Assembly (NCBI GenBank): GCA_020532085.1
Contig: JAJBAV010000005.1
Span: forward strand, 29,930 to 93,929
Direction of reading: 5' to 3'
Length of the DNA: 64,000 nt
Source: Candidatus Cloacimonadota bacterium
GTDB lineage: Bacteria; Cloacimonadota; Cloacimonadia; Cloacimonadales; Cloacimonadaceae
Below the pieces are notes generated by a model. It saw only the letters and a list, made by a program, of their open reading frames with translations, searched no databases and had not been told where the DNA came from. Positions 53,529 to 63,564 of this stretch are shown here, piece by piece (the first letter of the stretch is position 1; the number at the start of each line of letters is the position of its first letter). The position numbers were made by a program, and so were the translations under genes.

Positions 53529-54669
53529 GAAACGCGTTTCCCCCCAAGCCAGGCCCCGGGATCTGTCGCTCTGGCTCTATCTGCTCATTCTGCTGCTCTG
53601 CGCGGCGATCGTTTGGATGGTTTCCCGGCGGAATGACTCGGTCCAGGTTCCCACGGAGGAGCAGGCCACCCGCGGCGGGGAATTCGACCTGGACAAGCTG
53701 AATGGATCTCTGGAAGCCAAGTTTTCCCTGCCCCAAGGCGGAATCACCCGCTGGAAATCGCGCGGGGTGGAGCAAATCACCCTGCCCGTCGACCGCAGGA
53801 AAATGGACCTCAGCTATGCCAATTTTATCGTCAAGGGCGTGTTTGAGGCCCACGGCGCCGCTCTCAGCGCCGGCAGGGTGGAAAGTAGAGGGCAGATCCT
53901 CACTTTTACCCGGGGTGAAGATGAGTATGTGGTCAAACTCGTTTACGCCAAGCCTTCCAGCCAGGAATCCTCAGCAAAGAAATACCTGGCCATCGTGGTG
54001 GACGACTTTGGCTCGGTGGCTGACGAGATGCTGCAAAAGTGGCTTGACCTGCCCACCGAGGTAAGTTTTGCCATCATCTCCCGCCTCAGGCACAGCGAGG
54101 AAACCATGAACCGCGCCCACGCCCAGGGCCGCGAAACGCTGGTCCACGTCCCCATGGAGCCGATAGGCTATCCGCGCCAGAATCCCGGCGAAGACCCCAT
54201 CCTGGTGCAAATGGACCAGGCCCAGGTGGAAAAGACCCTGCTGCGCCATATCAACTCGCTTCCGCTCTGCACTGGCATAAACAACCACATGGGCAGCTTG
54301 GCCACCACCGACAGCAACATCATGGGCTGGGTGATGGGAGTGCTGAAAAAGAAAGGCATGTCTTTTTTGGACAGCCGCACCTCCAACGTCTCGATCGCCT
54401 ATCAGGCGGCCCAGAAAGCCCGCGTGCCGGCTTACCGCAACGACCTCTTTCTGGATTCGCCAGACATTTCCGACGCCAATCTGGAAACCAGGCTCCGTCT
54501 GGTGCAGGAGCTGGGGCAGCGCAAAAACACCGTTGTGGTGATCACCCATTGCCACAATGCCGACAAGCTGGAATATCTGAAAACTTTCATGAACCGGATC
54601 CAGGCGGCGGGTTTCACCCTGATCCCGCTCTCCCAAGTGGGCAAAACCGACGTACCCCAGATAATGTGA
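53512..54669 (+). CDS. Divergent polysaccharide deacetylase (YibQ family)
   Basis: A 385-residue protein with one N-terminal membrane anchor (about 18-36), a linker domain and a C-terminal divergent deacetylase domain (PF04748 type, about 160-385). Motifs include LAIVVDDFG, VHVPMEPIGYPRQNPGED, GINNHMGSLATTD, FLDSRTSN and VVVITHCHN. The fold matches carbohydrate deacetylases; activity is unproven for the family. The TTG at 53512 has GAGGAGG eight bases upstream and is the likely start. Confidence 0.87.
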   Translation: MAKRTKKRVSPQARPRDLSLWLYLLILLLCAAIVWMVSRRNDSVQVPTEEQATRGGEFDLDKLNGSLEAKFSLPQGGITRWKSRGVEQITLPVDRRKMDLSYANFIVKGVFEAHGAALSAGRVESRGQILTFTRGEDEYVVKLVYAKPSSQESSAKKYLAIVVDDFGSVADEMLQKWLDLPTEVSFAIISRLRHSEETMNRAHAQGRETLVHVPMEPIGYPRQNPGEDPILVQMDQAQVEKTLLRHINSLPLCTGINNHMGSLATTDSNIMGWVMGVLKKKGMSFLDSRTSNVSIAYQAAQKARVPAYRNDLFLDSPDISDANLETRLRLVQELGQRKNTVVVITHCHNADKLEYLKTFMNRIQAAGFTLIPLSQVGKTDVPQIM

Positions 54670-54676
54670 GGATAAT

Positions 54677-55492
54677 GTGAGTTTCTTCAGCGCGGTCCTG
54701 TTGGGCATTTTACAGGGTTTGACGGAGTTTCTGCCGGTGAGCAGTTCCGGCCATCTGGTGCTGGCCCAGCACTTCTTTGGGATCGAGTCCGGCGGCGACG
54801 CCCTGTTTGAGGTCTTCCTGCATCTGGGCACTCTGCTGGCCGTGCTGGCCTTTTTCCGCCGGCGCGTCTGGGTGCTGCTGGTATCGCTGTTCAGCTGGAA
54901 GCGGACCCTGCGGCATGAAGCCCACCGCCGCAACCGCAACGTGATCCTCTACTTGTTCTGCGCCACCCTCGCCACCGGCCTGATCTACCTGTTGTTCGGG
55001 GACCTTTTCGAATCCCTTTACGCCAAGCCCCTGGTGGTGGCTTTCATGCTGCTGGTCACGGGGATCATCGTTTTTGTTTCAGACCATCTCCGCTCCGGCG
55101 ACATCCCCGCCTCGAACATGGGCGTCCCGCGCGCCGTTTTCATCGGCCTGATCCAGGGAATTGCCATCATTCCCGGGATCTCGCGTTCCGGCTCCACCAT
55201 CGCGGGTTCGCTGCTGGCCGGCCTCAAACGGCGGGACGCGGCGGAGTTTTCCTTTCTGCTCAGCATACCGGCCATCCTGGCGGCAAACTTTGTGAACTTC
55301 GGCCTCTTCAAACAACTTGGCTGGCCTGAGTTTGGCATCTATCTGGGCGGTTTTGTGGCTGCCTTCGCGGTGGCCTATCTGGTGATCGGCGGCCTGCTGG
55401 AACTGATCTCCCGGGCCAGGCTCAGATATTTCGCCTACTATTGCTGGGCGCTCGGCCTGATCAGCATCGCGCTGCTCCTCGGGAAACCCTGA
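54677..55492 (+). CDS. uppP: Undecaprenyl-diphosphatase
   Basis: UppP (BacA) recycles the lipid carrier for peptidoglycan and other envelope polymers, and gives bacitracin resistance. The 271-residue product has about eight helices and both active-site motifs: LQGLTEFLPVSSSGHLVLA and PGISRSGSTIAGSLLAGL. GTG at 54677 has GTGAGG upstream. Its stop overlaps the holA start (TGATG). Confidence 0.96.
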   Translation: MSFFSAVLLGILQGLTEFLPVSSSGHLVLAQHFFGIESGGDALFEVFLHLGTLLAVLAFFRRRVWVLLVSLFSWKRTLRHEAHRRNRNVILYLFCATLATGLIYLLFGDLFESLYAKPLVVAFMLLVTGIIVFVSDHLRSGDIPASNMGVPRAVFIGLIQGIAIIPGISRSGSTIAGSLLAGLKRRDAAEFSFLLSIPAILAANFVNFGLFKQLGWPEFGIYLGGFVAAFAVAYLVIGGLLELISRARLRYFAYYCWALGLISIALLLGKP

Positions 55493-56490
55493 TGGCCATC
55501 GACGCCCTGGAATTTGACACCGTCAAACTGAGCCTGGGAGACAACTTCCTGCTCACCGGCGGCGACGCGTTCCTGATGGATACAGTCACCGACAGGGTTC
55601 GCCAGGAACTGAAGCAAAATGACGATGTGGACTTGGTGATCGTCTATGGAGATGAGGCCAGGAGTGCCCAGATCAACGATCTGCTGGACACCTACTCCAT
55701 CTTTTCCAGCGCCAAGCTGATCCTCTTCCGCAATGCCGACCTGCTCAAAAAAGCAGAGTTGGAATGTCTGGCGAACTATTTTGCGGACCCTTCCCCGCAG
55801 CAGAGCCTGGTGATCACGGCGGAAAAGATCGACGCCCGCCTTTCCGGCTGGAAGAAGATCAAAGAGGCCTGCGAAACCGTCACCTGCGAACCGCCCCGCC
55901 ATGGAGGCATGTTCGCGGCCTGGCTGGACAAGGCTTTGGCCCGTCTGGGCAAATTCATGCCCCAACCCGCCCGCTACGCTTTCACCAACCGCGTGGAGCT
56001 GGATTTCGCCAGCGCCAACAACGAGCTGCAGAAGCTGGCCCTGCTGGTGGGTGACCGCAAACAGATCACTGAAGCCGATGTGCTGCGTGGCATTGGCTCT
56101 TCCCGCGTGGGCACCCAGATCGCCTTTGCCAAGGCCCTCGGCGAAAAACAGCCCCGGGAGGCCCTGACCCTGCTGGACCGCCTGCTGGCCTCGGATCAGA
56201 AAGCCTTGCAGATCACCAGCCAGATCAACCGCGTCTTTCTGGTGATATACCACATCCTGCTTATGAAGGAAGCCCATCTCAGCCCCGCCGAGATCAGTTC
56301 CAAGCACCTCATGGAAGTTTTTGCCGACCAACGCAAATTCTACCTGGGTTTCGCCCAGAAATACACCCTTCCCCAGCTGGAAAAGATCCTGGCCATCCTG
56401 CTGGACACCGATTCCAAGCTGAAAACCAGCCAGGGCAGCGACGCCGTGCTGCTCACCACCTGCATCCTGAGGATAATGGAAGCCGCGTGA
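55492..56490 (+). CDS. holA: DNA polymerase III subunit delta
   Basis: HolA is the clamp-loader subunit that opens the beta sliding clamp. The 332-residue product has YGDEARSAQINDLLDTYSIFSSAKLILFRNAD in its N-terminal domain and LDFASANNELQKLALLVGD in the middle, with a helical collar domain last. ATG 55492 overlaps the uppP stop. HolA is poorly conserved, so the call rests on pattern and length. Confidence 0.9.
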   Translation: MAIDALEFDTVKLSLGDNFLLTGGDAFLMDTVTDRVRQELKQNDDVDLVIVYGDEARSAQINDLLDTYSIFSSAKLILFRNADLLKKAELECLANYFADPSPQQSLVITAEKIDARLSGWKKIKEACETVTCEPPRHGGMFAAWLDKALARLGKFMPQPARYAFTNRVELDFASANNELQKLALLVGDRKQITEADVLRGIGSSRVGTQIAFAKALGEKQPREALTLLDRLLASDQKALQITSQINRVFLVIYHILLMKEAHLSPAEISSKHLMEVFADQRKFYLGFAQKYTLPQLEKILAILLDTDSKLKTSQGSDAVLLTTCILRIMEAA

Positions 56491-57998
56491 AAAACCTCGG
56501 CGTATTGCTGCACATCAGTTCCCTGCCCTCGGATTTCGGCATCGGCGACCTTGGCCCCGCGGCCTGCCAATTTGCCGACATCCTGGTGGAACGCGGCATC
56601 AAATACTGGCAGATCCTGCCCCTCTATCAAACCGGGTACGGCAATTCGCCTTACAATCCCATCTCCGCTTTCGCCCTCAACCCCTATCTGATCAGCCCCG
56701 ACCTGCTCTATGAAGACGGCCTGATCGACCTGCCTGACCTCGACGCGGCCAGATTGCCAGTAACCGACCATGTGCCCTACGACGCGGTTTACCGCCTCAA
56801 GGATCCGCTCATCGCTAAAGCGGCGGATAACTTCCTTTCTGACATTGAGATATATGACTTCATCGAAAGCAACGCTTTGTATATGAAGCCCTATCTGTCA
56901 TATATCACATTGAGCAAACTGTATGGCGACGACAACTGGCAGCTCTTCCGAGAGGAGCACCAGCACTATTCACCGGAACTCTACGCCAGCCTGTTCAAGC
57001 GCTATGGACGCCAGATGCTGCGTACGGCCTGCGCCCAGGCCATTGTGAAGGACCAACTCAACCGCCTCAAGGACTACATCAACGACCAAGGCCTGCTGCT
57101 GATCGGCGACATGCCGCTCTACCTTTCCTATCACAGCTCGGAAGTATGGGCAAATCCGCAGCTCTTCGATCTGGATGACGACGGCAACCGTCTCCGCGTG
57201 GCCGGAGTTCCGCCAGACGCCTTCAGCGAAAACGGCCAGCTTTGGGGAAACCCGCTCTATCGCTGGGATGTGATGCGCCAGGATGGCTTCCAGCTGTTCA
57301 CCCATCGCATCCGCAACGCGCTGGTCCATCTGGACAAGGTCCGCCTCGATCACTTCATCGGCTACGTGAATTACTGGGCTGTGCCCCTGGCTTCTGACGG
57401 GACCGGGGAGCAGCCGGAACTCCCGGCCACGGCCCTGGAAGGAAGCTGGGAAAAGGCCCTGCCGGAGGATTTCTTTCCCCTGCTGCGGGCGCTGTTCCCC
57501 GCGGACCGTTTCATCGCGGAGGATCTGGGCATCCTCAACGCGGAAGTCTGTGCCTATCGCGACCAATACGACCTGCCGGGCATGATCGTGCTTCAGTTTT
57601 GTTTTGAGGAGAGTGTGCCCCAAGTGCGCGAATTCCCGCCCGAACGCTTCCTCTACACCGGAACCCACGACAATCCCACCATCCGCGAGTGGTTCGGCAA
57701 CCTGGCCGAAGATTCACCCAGCCGCGTTAATTTGTTCCAGTTCATCCGGTCGAACGCTTCGCTCTTTGCCGGCCTCGGCTTGGAGGATGTTGCGGACATA
57801 GAGAGGTCCATCCACCGGATCATCTGCCTCATAGCCGAATCCTCCGGCTGCGCCAACATCATCATCCCCGTGCAGGACATCCTGGGACTGGATTCCTCCG
57901 CTCGCATGAACGTTCCCGGCACGGCCCTGGGCAACTGGCAATGGCGGCTCACGGATTTCGCGGAATTGCTTAAAACCCCCTTCCCCTGCGACACCTGA
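56487..57998 (+). CDS. malQ: 4-alpha-glucanotransferase (amylomaltase)
   Basis: MalQ (GH77) transfers glucan segments between alpha-1,4 chains. The 503-residue product has LLHISSLPSDFGIGDLG, WQILPLYQTGYGNSPYNP, the nucleophile Asp288 in VRLDHFIGYVNYWAVP, Glu345 in IAEDLGIL and Asp395 in GTHDNPTIREW. It starts with a GTG that overlaps the holA stop and ends the long operon, completing the glycogen set begun at 44792. Confidence 0.96.
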   Translation: MKNLGVLLHISSLPSDFGIGDLGPAACQFADILVERGIKYWQILPLYQTGYGNSPYNPISAFALNPYLISPDLLYEDGLIDLPDLDAARLPVTDHVPYDAVYRLKDPLIAKAADNFLSDIEIYDFIESNALYMKPYLSYITLSKLYGDDNWQLFREEHQHYSPELYASLFKRYGRQMLRTACAQAIVKDQLNRLKDYINDQGLLLIGDMPLYLSYHSSEVWANPQLFDLDDDGNRLRVAGVPPDAFSENGQLWGNPLYRWDVMRQDGFQLFTHRIRNALVHLDKVRLDHFIGYVNYWAVPLASDGTGEQPELPATALEGSWEKALPEDFFPLLRALFPADRFIAEDLGILNAEVCAYRDQYDLPGMIVLQFCFEESVPQVREFPPERFLYTGTHDNPTIREWFGNLAEDSPSRVNLFQFIRSNASLFAGLGLEDVADIERSIHRIICLIAESSGCANIIIPVQDILGLDSSARMNVPGTALGNWQWRLTDFAELLKTPFPCDT

Positions 57999-58112
57999 GC
58001 CTTTCCGCCAACCGCGCTCCCAGGCTCACATCCTCTTCACCATCACAAACATTGACAAATTCTCAGCTCTCAGCCAAGCTGCGCCATGCCATAAAAACCC
58101 AAGGAGTGGGAT

Positions 58113-58688
58113 ATGCTGCACGATCTGATCGTAAAAAACCGCAGTTACCGCCGTTTCGCTGAAAATCAGCGCCTCCGCCGCGAGGACCTGCTGGCCCTGC
58201 TAAACAACGCGCGCCTATCCCCCAGCGCCATGAACCGCCAACCCCTGCGTTACAGGCTTGTTTACACCAAGGAGGAATGCGATCTGGTTTTCCCCCACAC
58301 CCGCTGGGGCGGTTATCTGAAGACCTGGCCCGGACCCGCGCCAGGCCAGCGTCCCGCCGCCTATCTGATCATGTGCCTGCCCCGGGAAGCCGGCCCGATG
58401 CAGTTCATCGATACCGGCATCGCCGCCCAGAGCATTCTGCTGGCCGCCGCTGAACAGGCTTGGGGCGGCTGCATGCTGGGTTCCGTAAACAAGGACGAAG
58501 TGCGGCGGACCTTCCGCTTGCCGGAAGAACTGGAAATAGCTCTGGTGATCGCGCTGGGCGTTCCCGCGGAACAAGTGGTGCTCGATCCCGCCCGGGCTGA
58601 TGGCTCCATCTAATACTGGCGGGACGGCGAAGACATTCACCACGTTCCCAAACTGGACCTGGAGGACCTGCTCATCCCGGAAAGCTGA
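58113..58688 (+). pseudogene. Nitroreductase-family gene with in-frame TAA near the 3' end
   Basis: ATG at 58113 follows AAGGAGTGGG. The first 166 codons (to TAA at 58611-58613) encode an FMN-binding nitroreductase-type protein: KNRSYRRFAENQRL, LSPSAMNRQPLRY, and GGCMLGSVNKDEVRR. After the TAA the same frame continues for 24 codons (YWRDGEDIHHVPKLDL...) and ends at TGA 58688. This matches the usual family C-terminus (YxRD...HHVPK). The stop may be a nonsense mutation (for example AAA to TAA), a sequencing error or read-through. A 166-residue product could still fold. Confidence 0.85.
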
Positions 58689-59080
58689 TCCGGAAAGTCT
58701 TTCGCGCCTATCCCCCAAGCCAGCCTCCCGCGGCCTCTTACCCGGCTGTCCGGGAATTGTGAACTATCCCAACTAATACTGTCAAATTAACAATTTTCAT
58801 CTTGACAGTTTTAAACTCTGGCCAGAGCATGAAATCCGATGTGCGGGACCAAGCCAGGCTTGGTCGATATTCTTATTCAACAATATGTTAACCAAAGGTC
58901 GAAGGAAGTATGGCCGGTAATGTTAGCCGCTTTTCAATCGCCAATATTGGGTGTTTTCCTCCCCACCAGACTGGGGATGGACCGCAAAAATTCCCTTCAG
59001 TTTCGAACCGTGTAGAATTTTGTCCACAATCGTGGGATGAAACCATTGCCATAACCCAATGATCCAAACAAGGAGAGATC
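58689..59080. other. Upstream region of the giant secreted protein gene
   Basis: 392 bp with no supported gene. A perfect inverted repeat ACTGTCAA (58778-58785) / TTGACAGT (58802-58809) is present. Its right arm contains a perfect -35 hexamer TTGACA, but the -10 box is poor. The ribosome site AAGGAGAGA lies just before the ATG at 59081. Confidence 0.6.
58778..58809. promoter_or_regulatory. Inverted repeat overlapping a possible -35 element
   Basis: ACTGTCAA and TTGACAGT are perfect 8-bp arms separated by 16 bp of A+T-rich sequence. Arm spacing and the overlapping TTGACA would suit an operator, but no regulator is known. Confidence 0.4.
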
Positions 59081-62000
59081 ATGAAACGTTTTTTATTTGT
59101 CCTGATCCTGTTGATAGCCGCGGCCGGGCTTCTGGCCCAAACCACCTACACCTGGACCGGCAGCACCAATCAAAACTGGAGCACATCGGGAAACTGGAGT
59201 CCCAACGGAGTACCCACCAGTTCGGATGGCGTGATCATCCCCTCAACCACAAACAAGCCGCACATCACCGCCAACTCGTTCTGCAACGGCATGATAATCC
59301 AGACAGGCGGCGAACTGCGGGTGCTCTCATCCTACAGCCTGACCAACGGCGGTTACTTATCCAACAACGGTACCCTGACCATGAGCAGCACCGGCGGAGT
59401 CTCGATCGCAAGCAACCTAGATAACTACGGGACCATCTCTGTGACGGGCACCGGCCCGCTTTCTGTTTCTGGAACTGCATACTGGCATCCGGGCTCTTCT
59501 ACTGTGGACAGTGGTCTCACTTTATTCAATTTTTACGGTAACCTCACCATTTACAATGGGGCCGGATTCATCATGGACAGCGGAGGTAGTGTCAGCTTCA
59601 AAGGCACGGCGGATAGCCATATAAGAAATTACGAACCCACCACCGAGTTCGGATATCTGAACGCCGCAAAAACTGCGAGAACTGGCTACGTGAATATCAA
59701 CTTGGACACCACCCAGCCGTTCAAGATCAACAACGACCTGGTGAACAACATCGGCAACAGGTTCTTTTGCAGCGAAGACATCGTGGTGACCCTGCTGGGC
59801 CACCTCCTGGACTACAACCTGGGCAACACTGTCGGAACCTATGGCATCAAATTCAACACCGGCACGCTCAAGATGGACGGTGCTTTCCAATACATCGACC
59901 TGCAGGGGCCGGGCTGTTGGCTTTACAACCTCATTTGCAGCGCCACCTCTGGAATTGTCTCAGAATACAACCTCACCCTCATTGGCAACCTCACCATCGA
60001 AAGCGGCTATCTTTCCGTGGACGGTTCAAACGACATCACCATCGCCGGCAACTGGAACAACCAGGTGGGGCCGGACGGCTTTGTCGAAGGCGAGGGCAGG
60101 GTGATCTTCAACAACAGCACCACCTGGCAAACTATCCTGAGTGATGAAACCTTCAACATCCTGGAAATAGACATGTACTCCGCCCTGCGCTTCACCAGCG
60201 GCAAGACCGTCACCTGCGCCCAGTACGACTGGACCTCCGGCGGCATAGACATGAACACCAATGCCACCTTCACCGCGAACGACCTGGCTGATGCCGGAAT
60301 CTACGGGAAATGGTGGCTTACCGACCAGTTCGGTGCCATCAACGTCACGAACGAGAATGTGGACCTCAAGGGAGACATTACCATCAGCAACGGGTATTTC
60401 AACGTTTACAGCTCCGCTGAATACTCCACCTGGAGTTCCTATGACGATGCTTCCCTGGTCATGATTGGCGGGTACCTGGATTTCCACCAGACAGGTATAG
60501 CCGTTTACAACGTTTTGGGAAGCCCTGCCCCAACTTACCTTACCCTCAGCATCTCCTCGGGGTACATCAGAACCGAGGGAGATTTCGAAGGCACCTGGTC
60601 CGGCTTTGCCCCCACCGGTGGCATCTTTGTATTCTACGGCAGCTCAAACTCCCTGATAGAATTGCAACTCGGCAATTTCTACAACCTCACCATCGCCAAA
60701 ACCTCTGCCACCGCCACTCTCTGGGGCAACGATTTCGACCTTGGCGGCTGGCTATACGTTTCCAACGGAACCCTGGACGCCAGCGGAATTCAGATCAGTT
60801 GTGCCACAGCCTTTATCTCAGGCCAGCTGATCATGAACACAAAGCTCGATTCCGCGGGCGATATAAAATGGTTTAACGACAGCCAACTCACTGCCGCCGA
60901 CAACAGCATCATCGAATGCGGCGGAGACTGGATCGTGGAAAGCGGAGCCAACGTGCAGATCAATTCCACTTGCCAAGTTTTTTTCACCAGCACTGCTGAC
61001 CAAACCATACAAATAGATGAAAGCAATCACACTATCGGCCAGCTCGATATCGGCAGGGACAGCTCCGGCGCCACCTACACCGGCGGAGTTTACTCGGTGG
61101 CCGCAACCAGCACCGCTGACCTTGACGTGCCGGGAAAGCTGACCATCCGCGCCGGTAACACCCTGGACCTTAATCAGAGGGGGATGAGCGTGGGTGATGA
61201 TTTGGATATTTGGGGTACCCTGATGGTTGATTCCGGCGAAGTGGTCGTAGCTGATAACGGCGTTGTTTCTGGAGGGACCCTGCAGATAGACACCGGGTCC
61301 GTGACCATAAACGGCATTTTCTATTTCAACCCCGCTGGGACCATCAACATCAATTCTGGCACCTTCGCCCTGCCCAATTACAGCCTGGGCATTCCCACCA
61401 GTGCCGTGGTTACGCTGGTTTCAGGCACCATCAGATGCGGTACGCTGGACGTGTATGGCACTTTCCAGCCCACGGGGGGAACGGTGGTTTTCAGCTCCAA
61501 TGTTTCCAGTACCTCCCAAGTCTTTCTTGGCCCCGGAAACTGGCTTCCCAACCTGACCATCGATTCCAACCGGACCTATCACCTCAGCAGCGATATCACC
61601 ATCAAGGGCGATTTCACCCTCGATTTCGGCGCTTTGGACGTTCAGCACGTTTCCGGCTCACCGGTTTACAATATCTACATAGCCGGAAACTGGTGGAACA
61701 ACCAGGGTCCCTCGAATTTCATTGAAAGGACAGGCCGCGTGGTCTTCAACGGTGGCGGTCACCAGTATCTGAACACCCCTGAAAACTTCAACATCGTGGA
61801 AGCGGACAAGAGCGGCGGCGCGATCCGCGTGAACTACGAAGGCGGTGAAGTGAACATCGCCCAATACGACTGGACCGCCGGCGCGGTGGACATGATCTCG
61901 GGAACGCTGAACATCAACGACCTGGCCGACAACGGCCTCTACGGCGCTTACTATTGCAATACCAACTGCGTTCTGAACATCACCGATGATACAGGGGTCA

Positions 62001-63544
62001 ACCTCTTTGGGGAACTGCACGTCTATGGCGGTGAGGTGAACGTGTATTGCAGCAACCCCGCGGTGTTGTACTCCTACTGGCCCGCGGCCGCCACAGCCGG
62101 GATCGAGATGGATGGCGGGCGTCTGAGTTTCCGCGATAAAGGCATCTGGCTGCAAAACGGCTACGCCCTGGCTGTGGACATCACCGGCGGCATCATCTGT
62201 TCGGCCGGAAATCTGGTTGGCCGCAGGGATTATTTCGCCCCCGCCGGAGGCACCTTCGCCATGATCGGCTCCACCAACGCCACCATCGACATCGACTTCA
62301 ATACCATCAGTTTCTACCACTTCAAGATCGACAAGGACCTCCCCTCGTCCACTGTGGAACTTGTTAGTGGTACATCTGTCCCCCTGATCTGCCGGGGCAA
62401 TTTCACCGTTTTTCACGGCACCTTCCACATGAACCGCGAGGACCTGCGCTGCCACGGCAGCATCGGTATCTCCAACGGCGGCAAGATGTCCTTTGCCTCC
62501 TACAACCATGTCCGCCTGGCGGCCGATCAGACTTTCAGCGTCTATGCTGGCGGCATGGTCGACGTCTATGGCTCCACCGCCGAACAAGTGACAACCTTCA
62601 CCCACCTCGACGACGGCTATTTCTACTTCAATGTCAATCCCGGAGGTGACCTCACCGCCCAGCACGTGTTTTTTGAATACCTCAACACCACCGGGGTTTA
62701 CATCCGCGACGACGCCACCGTAAGCGGCCTTCACTACTGCACCTTCCAAAATGGAATCCCCGGAGGGGTGCTCTTCCGCGTGGACAACGAACAGGACCTG
62801 AACATCACCCACGCGAACTTCCCCACCTTTGCCGGTGCCGGCTCCCACAACGTCTGGAAATCGGTGAATGCGGGCACTGTAACCTTCAGCGACTACCTCG
62901 GCGTTTTCAGCGGAACCTACTACGAAGATGACCCCAACTATCGGATCCACTGGCTGGGAGCCAGCATGAACCTGCAGATCGTTAACGTAACCTGGGAACG
63001 TCCCGACGCTTATGTTTGCGCTCCCGCGACCGTAAGGGTGTATGTCATGAACACTGCCAGCAACACCATCGTTGAACCTTTCCGGATCGACTTCTACAAA
63101 AACCTCGCCTCCGCTCCCGCGGCCGGAGAAGTGGGCGACCTGTACCAGGAAATCCCCTCCCTAGACACCGGTCAGGTCAAGTATGTCACCTTCACCAACG
63201 TCAGCACGGATGTGGCGGAAACCTGGAGTTCCTGGTTCCGGGTGGACACCGACAATCGCATCGCCGAAACTGACGAATTCAACAACCTCTGGGGGCCGGA
63301 TTTTGTTCAATGGCAGGCCTTGCCTGCAGTGGCGGACATCTCCATCGCGCCGGGGGCTTATCCCAATTACCTCACCGTGAGCTGGACCTATCCCATTTCG
63401 GTAAGCAGGTTCAGGGTTTACAACAGCGACGACCCCTACAGCTTCGTGGATTCAACCACAACCCCCGGCTTCTCCAGATCCTATAACGCGGCGACCGATC
63501 CCTCTCACTTCTTCCGGGTGACCGCGGAACGCGACCTGCCCTGA
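59081..63544 (+). CDS. Giant secreted repetitive surface protein
   Basis: A 1487-residue exported protein with a signal peptide (about 1-19, FVLILLIAAAGLLA). Almost all of the rest is short beta strands rich in Gly, Asn, Ser and Thr, as in beta-helix or filamentous surface proteins (starting TWTGSTNQNWSTSGNWSPNGVP). Two stretches, about residues 300-500 and 840-1060, are duplicates (GNWNNQVGPDGF and GNWWNNQGPSNF; QYDWTSGGIDM and QYDWTAGAVDM; NDLADAGIYG and NDLADNGLYG). Residues about 1305-1420 look like a CARDB/Ig domain and the end like fibronectin III (SVSRFRVYNSDDPYSF...FFRVTAE). No NPFNP-type sorting domain is seen, so its secretion route is unclear. A terminator follows. Confidence 0.88.
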   Translation: MKRFLFVLILLIAAAGLLAQTTYTWTGSTNQNWSTSGNWSPNGVPTSSDGVIIPSTTNKPHITANSFCNGMIIQTGGELRVLSSYSLTNGGYLSNNGTLTMSSTGGVSIASNLDNYGTISVTGTGPLSVSGTAYWHPGSSTVDSGLTLFNFYGNLTIYNGAGFIMDSGGSVSFKGTADSHIRNYEPTTEFGYLNAAKTARTGYVNINLDTTQPFKINNDLVNNIGNRFFCSEDIVVTLLGHLLDYNLGNTVGTYGIKFNTGTLKMDGAFQYIDLQGPGCWLYNLICSATSGIVSEYNLTLIGNLTIESGYLSVDGSNDITIAGNWNNQVGPDGFVEGEGRVIFNNSTTWQTILSDETFNILEIDMYSALRFTSGKTVTCAQYDWTSGGIDMNTNATFTANDLADAGIYGKWWLTDQFGAINVTNENVDLKGDITISNGYFNVYSSAEYSTWSSYDDASLVMIGGYLDFHQTGIAVYNVLGSPAPTYLTLSISSGYIRTEGDFEGTWSGFAPTGGIFVFYGSSNSLIELQLGNFYNLTIAKTSATATLWGNDFDLGGWLYVSNGTLDASGIQISCATAFISGQLIMNTKLDSAGDIKWFNDSQLTAADNSIIECGGDWIVESGANVQINSTCQVFFTSTADQTIQIDESNHTIGQLDIGRDSSGATYTGGVYSVAATSTADLDVPGKLTIRAGNTLDLNQRGMSVGDDLDIWGTLMVDSGEVVVADNGVVSGGTLQIDTGSVTINGIFYFNPAGTININSGTFALPNYSLGIPTSAVVTLVSGTIRCGTLDVYGTFQPTGGTVVFSSNVSSTSQVFLGPGNWLPNLTIDSNRTYHLSSDITIKGDFTLDFGALDVQHVSGSPVYNIYIAGNWWNNQGPSNFIERTGRVVFNGGGHQYLNTPENFNIVEADKSGGAIRVNYEGGEVNIAQYDWTAGAVDMISGTLNINDLADNGLYGAYYCNTNCVLNITDDTGVNLFGELHVYGGEVNVYCSNPAVLYSYWPAAATAGIEMDGGRLSFRDKGIWLQNGYALAVDITGGIICSAGNLVGRRDYFAPAGGTFAMIGSTNATIDIDFNTISFYHFKIDKDLPSSTVELVSGTSVPLICRGNFTVFHGTFHMNREDLRCHGSIGISNGGKMSFASYNHVRLAADQTFSVYAGGMVDVYGSTAEQVTTFTHLDDGYFYFNVNPGGDLTAQHVFFEYLNTTGVYIRDDATVSGLHYCTFQNGIPGGVLFRVDNEQDLNITHANFPTFAGAGSHNVWKSVNAGTVTFSDYLGVFSGTYYEDDPNYRIHWLGASMNLQIVNVTWERPDAYVCAPATVRVYVMNTASNTIVEPFRIDFYKNLASAPAAGEVGDLYQEIPSLDTGQVKYVTFTNVSTDVAETWSSWFRVDTDNRIAETDEFNNLWGPDFVQWQALPAVADISIAPGAYPNYLTVSWTYPISVSRFRVYNSDDPYSFVDSTTTPGFSRSYNAATDPSHFFRVTAERDLP

Positions 63545-63564
63545 TCCGAAAAGAACAATCCATC

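Noticed and set aside
61658..62950. Open frame of about 430 codons antisense to the giant surface protein
   Set aside because: Val/Gly/His-rich shadow composition; the plus-strand frame is continuous and carries a signal peptide and terminator.
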